Shown piece by piece: positions 31,818 through 42,862 of a stretch of 64,000 nt of DNA. Origin of the DNA: Bemisia tabaci. Lineage: Eukaryota; Arthropoda; Insecta; Hemiptera; Aleyrodidae. Every line of letters begins with the position of its first letter. Within the stretch, counting starts at the first letter, position 1. Location: assembly GCF_918797505.1 (NCBI RefSeq), contig NC_092800.1:19091313-19155312 (forward strand). The letters are read 5' to 3'. The translations under genes were made by a program, and so were the position numbers. The notes below the pieces were generated by a model. That model saw nothing but the letters and a program-made list of their open reading frames with translations. It was not told where the DNA came from and searched no databases.

Positions 31818-32749
31818 ATATACCGCCTCCATGAGTACCTCCTCGATGGTGCTTCCTAACCGACAAGGAAAAACGCACCTTCGAAGCCGTTCGTGATGAG
31901 ACGGCCTCACTCTCTGACATCACGGCAGGCGTCCGCATGCTATGCTCCTATCTACACCGCAAAAATAATAGAACCGTCGTCCTTCTCATCGACTCTTTCG
32001 AGAAACCCACCCTAACTGCCTTCCTCAACCATTACACGGACCAAATGCGATCCGTGCTTAACGATCTCCTTCTACCGGTTTTGAAAGACAATCCGCATGT
32101 ATGCAAATGCGTCATCACGAGCATCAGCGGCATCGGGCAGGAAAGCCTCCTCGCAAAGCTCCCTGAAATGCGGGTCTACTCAGTTCTTGACGACGAGCGC
32201 TACACCGAGTTCTTCGGGTTCCTGGAGAGCGACGTGCGCACTCTGGTGGACGAGGCTGGACTCACCGCCAAGCGCGAGCTCCTCGACACTTGGTACCGCG
32301 GGTACGAATTCTGCGGTACTCAACTTTATAACCCATTCTCCGTGTTGTCCTTTCTGAACCAAGGGGGAAAGCCCGGGGTCTATTGGGTACCCGGCGGTCT
32401 GACGGACTTCGTCGTGGAGTTGATGTTTGCCTTGGCTCCGACGGTGGTGCGGCCAGCCCTCGAAAAACTTTTTTCCAACGGGAGTATAGATACAGTGATG
32501 TATCGCGACATGTCGTACCTGATCGTCTTCCCAGATCCACTCTGGACCCTTCTCGTTCATAACGGATACCTGATCGCAACTCCGAGAGATATATCAGGAC
32601 TTCATACTGTCCGAATCCCTACCAAGGAGATCAGGGATGGGTTGTTGGATTTGTGTACAAAGAAGATGCCAGGGAAGTTGAACGTTACAAATCCGATTCC
32701 GCTATATAAGGAAAATAAAACCAGTACAATCAACTCAACAAGTACTTAG
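31818..32749 (+). CDS. Gene C exon 3 (frameshifted)
   Basis: Acceptor CATTACAG before 31818, IYRLHEYLLDG, then the 1-nt deletion. The conserved frame resumes at about 31860 and runs to TAG at 32747-32749, ending in a Thr/Ser-rich tail. Confidence 0.82.
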
Positions 32750-32754
32750 GTCAA

Positions 32755-32788
32755 TAGGTCCCGGGTTCGAATCCCGGTGGTGGCGACG
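32755..32788 (+). other. tRNA 3'-half-like fragment (T-arm with B box)
   Basis: A perfect T-arm (stem CCGGG/CCCGG, loop TTCGAAT, 32761-32777) with B-box GGTTCGAATCC is followed by TGGTGGCGA, which looks like an acceptor strand. No matching 5' acceptor (GCCACCA), A box or anticodon arm is found upstream, where gene C coding sequence lies. It is therefore a fragment, starting a few bases after the gene C stop codon. Confidence 0.7.
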
Positions 32789-32838
32789 AATTTTCATTAT
32801 ACTGACGAGTGGATCTGAAGAGACAGATTTCACTCGGC

Positions 32839-33288
32839 CTTAAGATGGTTCGATGGGCGTCATATTTTGTGTCAGAACGACGTGCGATATATCGCATCGA
32901 TTGGCTCTATGTTTTCAGCTACTAACCATTTTTCTCGAATTTTGAGATCGCAATTCTGTTGTCAAGAGACTAAAGCACTCACTCACCAATTTTTACAAAC
33001 AAATTCAACGTAATAAAGGCGTGGTTTTTTTAGAGAGAAAATATCGCATTCGATACTGATATCGAAACTGCACTCGAATGCGATATTTTCTCTCTAAAAA
33101 AACCACGCTTTTATCACGTTGAATTTCTTTGTTAAAATTGGTAAGTGAGTGCTTTAGTCTCCTGACAACAAATTTTCGATCTCAAAATTTGAGAAAAATG
33201 ACAAATAGCAGAAAAAATGGAACCAATTGATGCGATATATCGCATGCCGTTCTGACACAAAATTAGGCGTCCATCGAATCACCTTAAT
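32839..33288. mobile_element. TTAAGGTGATTCGATGGACGCC foldback MITE, copy 1
   Basis: 450-bp palindrome. Both arms contain TGCGATATATCGCAT, GAGACTAAAGCACTCA-like and AACCACGC sequence. The apex is a GATATCGAAACTGCACTCGA region. A second copy lies at 52508-52954. Confidence 0.9.
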
Positions 33289-33289
33289 C

Positions 33290-34638
33290 CCTGAAAATTT
33301 GAAAGCCTGGATCATTGGTGTGCACTAACCCTAAACCGATACTCATTTAAGGTTGCAGAATGCTCAAATGGACTGAAGACCTCAAATAACTTTTTTTAAA
33401 AATAAAAAAATAAAAAACCCCCAAGTACTTAGTTCCTCAATCTAGTATTCTTTGACAATAGTGTAACGTTGTGAAGAGTTGACCGCTTTTCCTACTTCCC
33501 TCGTGGTTATCCGTGACCATTTGAACAGAATGAAATCTTTTGAAATTCGTATAAAATGGTCAGCCACTTGATGACGCAGGATCGTGATTTGATTGTCAAA
33601 TATGCTAGCTAGAGCTAATAATGCAGTGACAGATAAAAAATACTGGTCCAAAAATGTCCCATTGCTACGCCCTAATATAACTTAGATAATTACCAAGGAA
33701 ACCTTGCGGATGATCCTATCTACCAACCGCATTTCCTGGACAAAAGTTCTAAGAAAACTACAACATTTTTTCCAGGATAACCTGAGGTTTGATATTAAGC
33801 AAGAAACAGTAACCACAACCCCAAAGCTCCATGATGCTTCCCGTGCTTATAATATTCAGCTTTTTTTTTTTTGTCGTTGTCGTCCTCGTCAACTTTTAGG
33901 GGGAGTTTTTTAGGATTGGGCCGGGGTAGCTACCGCCACCTAGAACTCCTTTCAGTACGCACTCTTCCAATATGAGTTTTCAAGCAACATCGTTCAAGGA
34001 ATGGGTTGTGAAGTAGGTTAAATTAATACTAGAAACGTGTCTACATGCGGATGCAACATGAGAACAAAACAACTCTCAGTGCATTGGAGTTACGCGAGAA
34101 GTGATTCATTTTCAGAGCCATAACTCACAAACGACACGAAACGAACGGTCAACTTCACAACTTCTGTCCAGCAACTGACCCGCACAGTTGGCGAAGTAAA
34201 TCCGCGAGTTATCGATGGAAGATAAATGTTCGCTAGAACTTTTCCATCTCAATCGGAATTCGAGATCCAGTGGATGGAAGTATTGAATAAATGCAGCTGT
34301 CGAGTGTACTTTTTTATGGATGATGTTTGAACGTAATCGCTGAAATTCGTTCGAGTGATTGTTTCACAGCGTGAACCGGCTTCGAATGGAGTTACAGCTC
34401 GTAGCTGTTGATTTCTCATGCGATCACGACCTTTCATAGCGGACCTCTCTGGGAGGTTTTTTATGATCAATGCCGCACCGTTCCCTGATCCCAAGGTTTT
34501 TCTCAGAACCAGGGTTGCGAGGTTGTGCGATAAAAGGGGGACAATTTACATGGGGATGAATAATGAAAGTGCTGATTTTCCAGTAGTATCTGGCAACTAT
34601 GCTCAAGACTCATAATTCTCATGAAAGAATATGGTGCA
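33290..34638. other. No recognised gene
   Basis: Only short ORFs. A T-rich run at 33860-33871 followed by GTCGTTGTCGTCCTCGTC could be the poly(A) end of an old minus-strand retroposon, but no target duplication was seen. Confidence 0.4.
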
Positions 34639-34900
34639 ATACTACCGTGCTGAGGAAAAACGCCGTATGAGCCTTCAAACGTTGCCAAGTTTCCTCCGAT
34701 AAAAACCGAATGCACTGAGAAAATTCTGAAAATTATTTTCCAAAATTTTCAGACAATTTCGTACGCCATTTTATCTAAAATATCTAAAAATTTCAAGAAA
34801 AAACATGCATGAATGTTGTCTAAAATACATGTTTTAACAAGTGAAATTTGGCAACTCTAGAATGTTCCTACGGCGTTCTTCCTCAGCACGGCAGAATAGT
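34639..34900. mobile_element. CCGTGCTAAGGAAGAACGCC foldback MITE, copy 1
   Basis: Left arm CCGTGCTGAGGAAAAACGCC and right arm GGCGTTCTTCCTCAGCACGG, each with a GTTGCCAA-type block or its complement further in. Other copies: 40406-40672, 53325-53569 and an interrupted one at 52396-53090. Confidence 0.9.
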
Positions 34901-35160
34901 ACCGAATCTGATTAAAGATTTTTTTTGGAAAATTAAAGTTGCTCCCAGGTCGCAAGTCGCGACTTTTTTGACATTCTATCGTAAACTACTGTAGAATAAA
35001 TTATGTTATACCGCGAAACCTATGGAATAGCATCAGAAAAAGAAAGAAAGGCAGGGGAAAAAAGATTTCTGTCCGTTCCTCACGTTGACGTGCACAAACG
35101 CGAACGTATAGGAGTTCGCGAAATAATACTTTTGTGCGCGTAGTGACATGAAGCCTGGCA

Positions 35161-35538
35161 GAATTGGACGTAGTTCTACCAAACAGACCTATGTGGAAGT
35201 GAGAAATATGGGGTGTGCTCGTTAGTTCTCTGGCCGTAAGAGTGAATGAGAATAATAAAGCGCCAGTGACGTCAACGGAGATGGAACTGCCGTCGTTCTG
35301 CTCTCGGTGGTCATCAACTCATGAGCCCTGTCCACAACGCTTTCTTGCCCTGCCCGCGGCTCATGAGTTCCGCACTCAGTTGCACATAGGTCTGTTTGAT
35401 AGAATGCATTATCCCGCTTTTCCAATTCTTCAAAAGGAACCACGCCCACTTTTACATTGCTTCTTATGCAGATTTCTAGAGCACACCCCATATTTCTCAC
35501 CGCCACATAGGTCTGTTTGGTAGAAATACGTCCAATTC
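35161..35538. mobile_element. GAATTGGACGTA TIR element
   Basis: Ends GAATTGGACGTAGTTCTACC and GGTAGAAATACGTCCAATTC extend as ~60-bp inverted repeats (CAAACAGACCTATGTGG, GAGAAATATGGGGTGTGCTC). The interior contains a CAACTCATGAGCC...GGCTCATGAGTT hairpin. No transposase. Confidence 0.88.
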
Positions 35539-35959
35539 ATTTAAAGGTCAAGTATCTTTTCATGAATAATGTTTTTTACTCCGAGGAAAATTCCGCGATA
35601 GTATCAAATGTTAAAGACACCTAAAAATCATCGTGTTTCCCCCGAGGAAGAAAGAATGTACACGCGTCCAAAATTGCTTATCATATTTATCATATTTTAA
35701 TCTCTCAAACAAATAACTGCGACGCCTGATTGGTTCATCACGACAGTAAGATTTTTTTAAAATATCACCATCAAAAACTCACCGATAATTCTTGCTATCA
35801 GCTAGTAATCAAAATTAAATGCCTCTAATTCTCCTAGCCAAAAATATTAAATCGTAAGATTTTGCGTAATTGCAAAGCTCGCATAACAAAATAGAAAATC
35901 TTAAGGGGAAATATTATTTTCCTCTTTGGTGTGAACAAATATGTTGAAGCGAGCAATGT

Positions 35960-35964
<5 letters not shown>

Positions 35965-36021
<57 letters not shown>

Positions 36022-36082
36022 AAATAATTAAGTATTACAGAGGGTACACTTACTCACGAGGTATGCGTAATCCACCTTTAAC
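35965..36082 (-). mobile_element. Short poly(A) retroposon with target duplication
   Basis: A ~55-nt T homopolymer (poly(A) on the minus strand) and a ~65-bp body are flanked by 23-bp repeats with two mismatches, TGTTGAAGCGAGCAATGTAG at 35942 and TGTTGAAGGGAGCAATGCAG at 36083. The body carries ACCCTCTGTAATAC before the tail, resembling ACCCTCTATGTTTT of the gene B insert. Confidence 0.75.
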
Positions 36083-36105
36083 TGTTGAAGGGAGCAATGC
36101 AGATT

Positions 36106-36707
36106 ATTACTTTTGTGTTTGTAAATGCGTGTTCTGATTTACTCCTTGTTATATTGGGTACCTAAGGAACTTACTGTTAATGTATGATTAATCCCCATCA
36201 TCGTCTTTCATCATCAAAATATTTATTAAAACTTAAATTTTATTCTTTATAAATTTTGAACGTCGTTCAGTTTGATTGTTGATGCGTGGCATGTAGATAA
36301 TTTATTTTCATATTCATGTTCATAAATATACGTATTTTTTTTTATTATTATCATTTGGAGCCCTTATTAACTCAAGTACTTAACATTAATGTTTAGCTCA
36401 CGTTCCTAATGTTATCTGTTAATTCTATCATAATTAATATGGAAGTAAATTAAGAAATAGAAGAATGAACAATGTCCTTAATCACCACAGCCAGTGTTTT
36501 ATGATCTAAATTCATCACTTTATAGTCCCCTCAAAACGATGATACCGATAGTTGCATCTTTTACTGCAAAATAATTTAAGCACCCGTGTAATTTTTGTCA
36601 TAAACGTCAAAAGTCTGGCGCATTTAATGATCATATTTTAGATTTTACTGTATGAATACAAACTAACAATTAGTGAAAAGTCGTTCAGTTACCTTTTCAT
36701 TTTACAG
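36106..36707. other. AT-rich, no recognised feature
   Basis: No ORF or repeat family recognised. The last bases form a strong pyrimidine tract and acceptor (CCTTTTCATTTTACAG). Confidence 0.4.
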
Positions 36708-36806
36708 TTGCAAATTGCGGCGACTGAAGAGTCCTTAACCAATAAAATGAAAAGCGTTTGTAAGTCCTCCGAAATGGTTTCAGAGCTGTATAACAGCACG
36801 GAATGA
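36708..36806 (+). CDS. Possible short terminal exon, unknown protein
   Basis: After a strong 3' splice site, 32 codons (LQIAATEESLTNKMKSVCKS, then SEMVSELYNSTE) end in TGA. The composition looks protein-like, but no family is recognised and no donor exon was identified upstream. It could equally be chance. Confidence 0.22.
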   Translation: MQIAATEESLTNKMKSVCKSSEMVSELYNSTE

Positions 36807-37349
36807 GGAACGTTCCGTGGTGGATATCCATACCAAAGAGCACCTTTTACGATCGTGTTTTATCGCCTTAGCAAGCGAGTCTTTGGACTCAATGCGCGCA
36901 ACATTTTCGAATCCCCAAGAAAAAGCATCAGAAATCCTCCCGACCAAAATAATACCGCGTGAACTTTATTCAACCCTCAAAAAACTTTACACTCAACATG
37001 ATTTTCTTTTCATTTTCAATGGTAATCAACTAGTCTTCTCAAACTATTTAAACAGTCGTGATCATTGTCTCTGCTCTCCTGAAAACATCATCATCTTTTT
37101 TGGTTAGAAAGTCTGCGTGTGTGGAAAGAGGGCCTACACTCGAAATTAAAAATCCATTCGTTGTTTCCCATACGATGGAACTCCATTTCGAAACTGCAAA
37201 TCTGACTCGAACAGTTCAACTTAATGCTAGACTAAGACTGGGCAGTACATAATTTATGTCAAAAAATTCTGATTTTTGTGTGTGAGTAGGATGTACAATG
37301 GCGAAATTTTCTGTTTTAAATTCTCATCAATTTCCTTAAAAAAAATGCA

Positions 37350-37650
37350 TTTAACGAGTTGAAAGGTTGTCACGTTGCAGTGTAGTTATACTTTATCGTC
37401 TAAGAAACGACAAATTCTACACTTCAATTGATTTACATTGAGTGAAGTCAGGTTAAACCAAACAGTAGCATTGCCAGCCTTGATCGCCCGAGTCAATTTT
37501 GAAAAACGCCTTCAAATGAGGAAGTATGCAACACCACATTACCGCCAAGCCCGAATAGTTATCTCTTGACAATTAAGGCGCTACATTCACGTCATTCCAG
37601 ATCTCGAGAGGCGGAATCAATGCGGGAACTTATCCGGAAAAGTTTAGGGT
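37350..37650. repeat. Dispersed ~300-bp repeat (inverted match to 28915-29225)
   Basis: Shares GTTGAAAGGTTGTCACGT, AAACGACAAATTCTACACTT, AAAACGCCTTCAAAT and AACACCACATTACCGCCAAG with the reverse complement of the copy upstream of gene C. Confidence 0.85.
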
Positions 37651-38171
37651 ATTCGTGACTGAAACCTTATCTCTCGGGGAAACTTTGACTGCGAAACACT
37701 CACACATGCACCCTCCCACCCTCACATACACAAGATCTCCTCGGAAAGAAAGCGTATGCTATATCCAACTTCCAACTTATTCCAGGCTTTTAGAGTAAAG
37801 ATCTCAATGGGATCTCTCCCTCAAAGGAACTCCAAGCTTAAAACTGCTTTTCCAAGAAACTTCGACTCTGAAACATACACAATCACTCCCCCTTACGCAC
37901 ATACACAAGGTTATCGCTTACTTTTTAAAGAGTTACCGGGAATGTTCGCGGGTACGGCACTTGATTTTCCCCGGTAACTTTGATGCCCACTCGAAATGCT
38001 TGAAGAAACTAAAAGTGAAAAACACACGAAAAAAACTAACTTGCGGATTTAAAAATGTTGTACTTTAAAGAAGTGTCCGACATGTTTCAATGTAGATTTT
38101 CCAATCAAAAAATGTTAATCCAACCACCCCGGTTCAATCAGCTTTCCTTTATTGTAAAATGTACTTTTGAA

Positions 38172-38611
38172 ACCAGTGTTCGAAACTCACCTGTGAGTTT
38201 TAGGAGCTATGTGGCGCATCAAGCCCGATTTTTAGGCGCCATTGGAGATTTTTTAGGGGCCAAATTGACTTTCTGCCTATATATTATGGCGCACTTAGTG
38301 AAAAGTTAGACGCAAGATATTTTCGTAGCAGAACTAGTACGTAGCTGTAACTTGAGGAAGACAAAAGCACTAAGAATGAAATCGTGAAAATTTAGAAAAA
38401 CAAGTCTTCACTTGTAGTGCTGAGAATTCTGAGTTTTTTCAATTCAAATGGATTTGTTTTTCTTTCTTTTTGTGCCTTCCTGTGAAAATCCAGATTTTTA
38501 GGGGGCAATTTTTAGGGGCCACGTTGGCGCTGAGCTTTCATCTTTTAGGCGCCATGGCCGATTTTTTAGGCGCATTTGGCGCGTTGGCGCCTGTGAGTTT
38601 CGAACACTGTT
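38172..38611. mobile_element. CAGTGTTCGAAACTCAC TIR element
   Basis: Ends CAGTGTTCGAAACTCACCTG and GTGAGTTTCGAACACTG. The interior has repeated TTTTTAGGCGCC and TTTTTAGGGGCC motifs near both ends. The first bases of the window (CCTTTTAGGCGCCCCCGAAG) look related. Confidence 0.8.
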
Positions 38612-38709
38612 TGAAACATGCATGTCGGACGCACTTTTATCAATTCAACTGTAGAATCAGCAATTCATCGTTGTCTGTGCACGTTAAACTGAAATTTACG
38701 TTACCTGAA

Positions 38710-39100
38710 CGGGAACGTGAGTGAACCCGTCACGTCCGCATGCGTCACGTGCGACTCACGTCACGCCGAGAAGCAACAATCGGGACCGCACTTGATGCAA
38801 CCGTGGCGAGCGGGACGCGACTCGGAGACGAAAGGTCGGGGATCGAGACCACGAGGCGCAGCGTTGCGAATGGGGCACGGGGAGACTGGCGTCCCCCGAC
38901 GAGACGCCCCCATCCCCCACCCCTCCCCCTCCGACCCCGAGGGGGTAGTTTATGAGCACCCGACAGTCAGCCCCGTAGTACGCGGAGCAAATATTAGCCG
39001 AGGTTGGGTGGGTATCGATTCGAGCTACGAATCGAGCTTTCCACTGCTTAGAGCCCCCCTCCCCCCGATTCGTTGTTCGTGGAGTTCCTGTTTCTAGTAG
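38710..39100. other. GC- and CpG-rich segment
   Basis: A locally GC-rich block with CACGT motifs (CATGCGTCACGTGCGACTCA). Overlapping ORFs in several frames follow from composition. It might be a promoter or unmethylated 5' region, but no linked exon was identified. Confidence 0.35.
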
Positions 39101-39419
39101 CTTCTTGGTGTTTTTTTTTTCGTGCATGCGACGACATTCAATGGGCTACCAGACAAAGAATGAATTAAAGCACCGCGTTCTATGATATCTCGTCGGAAGC
39201 TATTCGCACAACGAGAAGTTTGGAAATCGAGGAAGATGTATTACGATAGCCAAAGTGCGAAAGCACGTATCACATTATGCTATGTTGTAGACTTCCTTAT
39301 GGATAAAGATATTTTGTTAATTTGTCAAAACCTGAGATAATTTGTTAAAACCTAAATCATACCTGAGATAATTTGATAAAACCTAAGGAAATTGGTTATA
39401 ACCTAACTATTCTGTCAAC

Positions 39420-39526
39420 AAACTGATTTGCTAATCTTCACTGTACCCATTGTGACCTGTACCTAGCCTAGCTTACCATGGCTAATGTACAGAAATAAAA
39501 TGAATTTAACTTTGAATTTGAATTTC
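39420..39526 (+). mobile_element. Possible LINE 3' terminus
   Basis: GTACAGAAATAAAATGAATT followed by a TTGAATTTGAATTT simple tail resembles the 3' ends of non-LTR elements that finish in a short microsatellite. No coding part was found upstream. Confidence 0.35.
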
Positions 39527-40070
39527 CTGTCATACTTTAATTTTTCCCCGGAAAACTAGGTGACGTTTCTTGGAAACTTCCTTCAATTTTCTCTGGTAGC
39601 AGAACATTCTGTGCACAGTTCAAACTATGAATATGGCTTGTTTTTCTTCGAAAAAATAAAATCGAAGCGTAAATTTTAAAACTCTGCAATGGAGATACGT
39701 AGGCTTGCACTGTGGCCATTATTCATAATCAACATTATTTCGAAAAGAAAAAAAAAAATAAAGTTAGGAAAGGTTCGACTTTAGTGGTGAATTTCATCCT
39801 GTGAACAATTCAAAGCCGAGAAAAAAACTGGGAGCCTGAAAATAGTTTTTAAACCTCGGTCTTTGACGTTGAGTCTTATGGAAGAACACAACTTCAAACT
39901 TCTTTCACTGTGTTTAAACTTGATGCGATTTGGTGTAAATCATGATGTATTCCGTAAAATATAGACCTTCAATAAGCAAAAAAGCGTACGGTTGGGGGAA
40001 TTCAGGGTGGGCTTAAAAACGGCCTTTATCGATACTCCTTCTTTCAACGATCAGGTGGTGCAGGGTGTCT

Positions 40071-40342
40071 ACAAGTCCGGAAAGAGTACTGATTTTATAA
40101 AGGCGGTCTGGAAGTACTGAAGAAGTGCTATGATTCCGCAAGGAGGTCCGGAATTTTTGTGTCATTTTGTCAATATTTGAGCGAGAAATTCAAATTTTTG
40201 AAATCTTTCGAATTCGTCAGATGAAGGTGCTGAAACCGTACTGAAATATCCCGCTGAAGAGGTACTGAATTTCTTGAGAATTTACTGAAAAAGTCCGGTA
40301 AAAATACTGATTTTTAATCAGCCTGTTTTAGTAGACACCCTG
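40071..40342. mobile_element. CAGGGTGTCTAC-family TIR element, copy 2
   Basis: Ends CAGGGTGTCTACAAGTCCGG and CCTGTTTTAGTAGACACCCTG; interior colinear with 11345-11633. Confidence 0.88.
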
Positions 40343-40405
40343 TGGTGGCTGAGAAGGGCCGACATAGTGACTCATGGGTCGATGTTCCGGATTTAACCCC
40401 AAGTC

Positions 40406-40672
40406 GTATTCTGCCGTGCTAAGGAAGAACGCCGTATGAACATTCGAGAGTTGCCAAATTTTCCTCGCTAAAATGTTTATTTTTTAGGAAAGTTATGAAT
40501 ATATTTCCTTTAAACTTTCAGAATCTTTCGGTGGAATTGCGGACTAAATTATCTGAAAAATTGAGAGGAAAATACTCATAAATTTCCGAGGGAAATTCGT
40601 GTTTTCTCGAAGGAAATTTGGCAACGCCTGAAGGTTTATACGGCGTTTTTCCTTAGCATACGGCAGTATTCT
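40406..40672. mobile_element. CCGTGCTAAGGAAGAACGCC foldback MITE, copy 2
   Basis: Left TCTGCCGTGCTAAGGAAGAA, right TTCCTTAGCATACGGCAG; inner GAGAGTTGCCAAATTTTCC against GGAAATTTGGCAACGCC. Confidence 0.9.
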
Positions 40673-41280
40673 TTTCGCGTGTGCATGATGCTCCGCCATG
40701 AAGCCTTTTATCTCAAACGACGCGGGGCGGCGCGACGCTATGAGAAAAAATGAAGGAGCTGCGGAGCATCGCTTTCGTGGCATAAAAGCGCTCGTTAGCC
40801 GAAACGAAACGGAATGCAATGCACTCAGTGGGTCACCCGCGGCGGAGGATCGATCCCTGGAATCTCGCCAATGGAAACATGCAAAAGAGCCCCTGCTCTT
40901 GCAATTTCGTCACCGAGAAGGATTTCGCCGGCCGCCGCGTTTGCAAAAAGTCGTTTGTTCGTAGCGTGTAATCGGTGTTTTGACCTCTTCTTCGGTCGTT
41001 GGCGGGTTTTCAGCTTGTATCTAATTAGATTTGCACATGCGGGGAACTGCACTTGAGAGGAAACTTAAGTTGTCCTTTCCTCTTGCATAATGATTCCGTG
41101 CAATAATACCATTCAGTATTCGAACTCTATCATATGTACGTGGGCTGCCTTTCACAGATTGCAGTGTTTTCAAAATCGTGCTACTTCATTTATGCTTCAA
41201 AGAATTCTTCTTATGTGTATTTTCGCAGCGAAACAGTCATTTACGCAGGAAGATGCTGCAGGAAGATGATTTGCAACGTC

Positions 41281-42093
41281 GCAAATGGAGAAAAGTCGTC
41301 TCTCATTTTGCCCGAAAATATGTATGCATAAAATTGAGGGCATTATGACTGGCCTCTCTCAACTTATATTCGTCTGTAACGATAAACAATGGGACGCGCT
41401 TGCTACGGCGCCGTGATACAACTATACAACCTCGACGGATGTCCGTATTGCGTTCAAAAAATTGAAGGCGTTTTGACTTCCTACGCATAATACCTGTAGT
41501 TGATTCGATCGACAAACGCGTTGGTCGGCGGTGACGGCGGGGACTTGATGCGACTATTTAAGCTTGTTGGATGTCCGTATCGGTCCGACTGAAGTGCGAA
41601 ACCACGTATCTCCATTGCGGCGTTTCAAAATTTCCGTTCTTAACTCGTCTCTTCCATGAAAAACAATCCAAATTTACGACTTTAAATTTTGAACCAAATC
41701 CTCTACTATCGAATACGAAAAATCATGGAGAATTTAAGTTTCATGTTGACCTGCTTCTCGAAAGAAAAATAAAATTTCTAAGGAAGTCTGCAACGTCGCA
41801 AATGGAGAAACGTCGTCTCTCATTTTGCCCGAAAATATGTATGCATGAAATTGAGGGCATTATGACTGGCCTCTCTCAACATATATTCGTCTGTAACGAT
41901 AAACAATGGGACGCGCTTGCTACGGCGCCTTGATACAGCTATGCTATACAACCTCGACGGATGTCCGTATTGCGTTCAAAATTTTGAAGGCGTTTTGACT
42001 TCCTACGCATAATACCTGTAGTTGATCCGATCGACAAACGCGTTGGTCGGCGGTGCCGTTCTTAATTCATCTCTTCCATGAGAAACAATCCTC
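41281..42093. repeat. 517-bp direct tandem duplication
   Basis: The sequence from 41281 (GCAAATGGAGAAAAGTCGTC) repeats from 41798 with high identity, including AACGATAAACAATGGGACGC, CAACCTCGACGGATGTCCGT and GATCGACAAACGCGTTGGTC. The first unit carries ~90 extra bp before CGTTCTTAACTCGTC. Short ORFs inside are duplicated with it and look non-coding. Confidence 0.85.
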
Positions 42094-42204
42094 GACTCTT
42101 AAGTTTTTTCGTTCCATGCCTTATTCATTAATGCGGTTCAAAAACACGAAACATCCGATTCCGACACCACGTCTGATTAGACTTGTTGTCGGTGGCAAAG
42201 TATG

Positions 42205-42362
42205 GATGATCGATTATCGATATTCCCCCCACTTTAAACTATGGTAAAGAATTGATTATTAAGGTGTTTGTTGCGGACACCCTGTTAATCGATCCTTTTC
42301 CATAGGTTTAAATTAGCGGCAGATCCATCGACGTATCGCAAAGCACGCCACGCCACTTCCCG
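42205..42362. repeat. Dispersed ATCGATTAT repeat (W), copy 1
   Basis: GATCGATTATCGATATT ... GGTAAAGAATTGATTAT ... GGACACCCTGTTAATCGATC ... TTTTCCATAGGTTTAAAT ... GTATCGCAAAGCACGCCACG. Other copies at 53580-53740, 56765-56935 and 62370-62490, and the 62.9-63.4-kb array is built of related units. Confidence 0.8.
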
Positions 42363-42708
42363 TTGAGTAACATCCGGATCAAAGAAGGGTTCATAAATTC
42401 CGGTTTATACTCTCTTACTCTTTAAGGCCACCCCCATGTCTACTCCCCATCTCACACATTATTTATCACTTGAACAATTGATGAGTTTCTGACAGTTCAA
42501 TTGACGTTGTCGGAATTTCAAGATTGTCAAATTCAGCAGACGTCGAATAATCCACTGCAAGAGCGCGGAAGAAATGTGTAATATTTTTCCCAGTTTGGCG
42601 TCCTTCCGAAAGCACTCGGGCCGGCTGCCAGTGAGAGTGTTTCCCGTTGACTATCGTTTAAATTTAGGCCTTGACGAAATCCCCATCGCCGTCGCCAAAT
42701 TTTCATAG

Positions 42709-42862
42709 GCGGATCCATCAAATTGGCAACACTGTTTTTCTCCATTTAAACCTATGGAAATGTATCGATTCTTGGAGGGGCAAGGTGCCCCGACAAGAAT
42801 CGATTATTTAACATTGGTTTAAATGGAAGGAATCCATTGTTGCCAAATTGCTGGATCCGCCC
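42709..42862. mobile_element. GGCGGATCCATCAAATTGGCAAC palindrome
   Basis: Left GGCGGATCCATCAAATTGGC, right GCCAAATTGCTGGATCCGCC, with CCATTTAAACC/GGTTTAAATGG inside and GGGGCAAGGTGCCCC at the apex. A short MITE. Confidence 0.85.

Larger units (their letters stand above)
29585..32749 (+). pseudogene. Gene C: AAA-ATPase-like paralog with a 1-nt deletion in exon 3
   Basis: Exons 29585-29647, 30810-31187 and 31818-32749 with the same boundaries as A and B. It alone keeps a canonical Walker A (ITRPRLFGKTTALSML) and also has Asp in Walker B (VVLLIDSFEKP). In exon 3, A and B have 228 nt between the acceptor and the first conserved downstream Met of the RSL/QSL helix, while C is one base shorter. 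The loss falls near 31849 (GATGGTGCTTCCTAACCGAC against GATGGTGATCTCCTCACGGA in B) and brings TAA into frame. Downstream the frame is open for 270 codons, with FFGF, WYRGY and YNPFSVLSFL intact. This is either a recent frameshift or a sequencing error; the otherwise undamaged frame makes both plausible. Confidence 0.82.

Noticed and set aside
32755..32788. Complete tRNA gene
   Set aside because: Only the T-arm and 3' acceptor-like strand are present; no pairing 5' acceptor, D-arm or anticodon arm upstream.
34249..35010. Short ORFs around the 34.6-34.9-kb foldback element
   Set aside because: They lie in or beside a MITE and have no protein-like features.
38717..39127. 126- and 123-codon ORFs on opposite strands
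   Set aside because: Open frames in several frames at once reflect high GC content; no conserved motif or splice signals.
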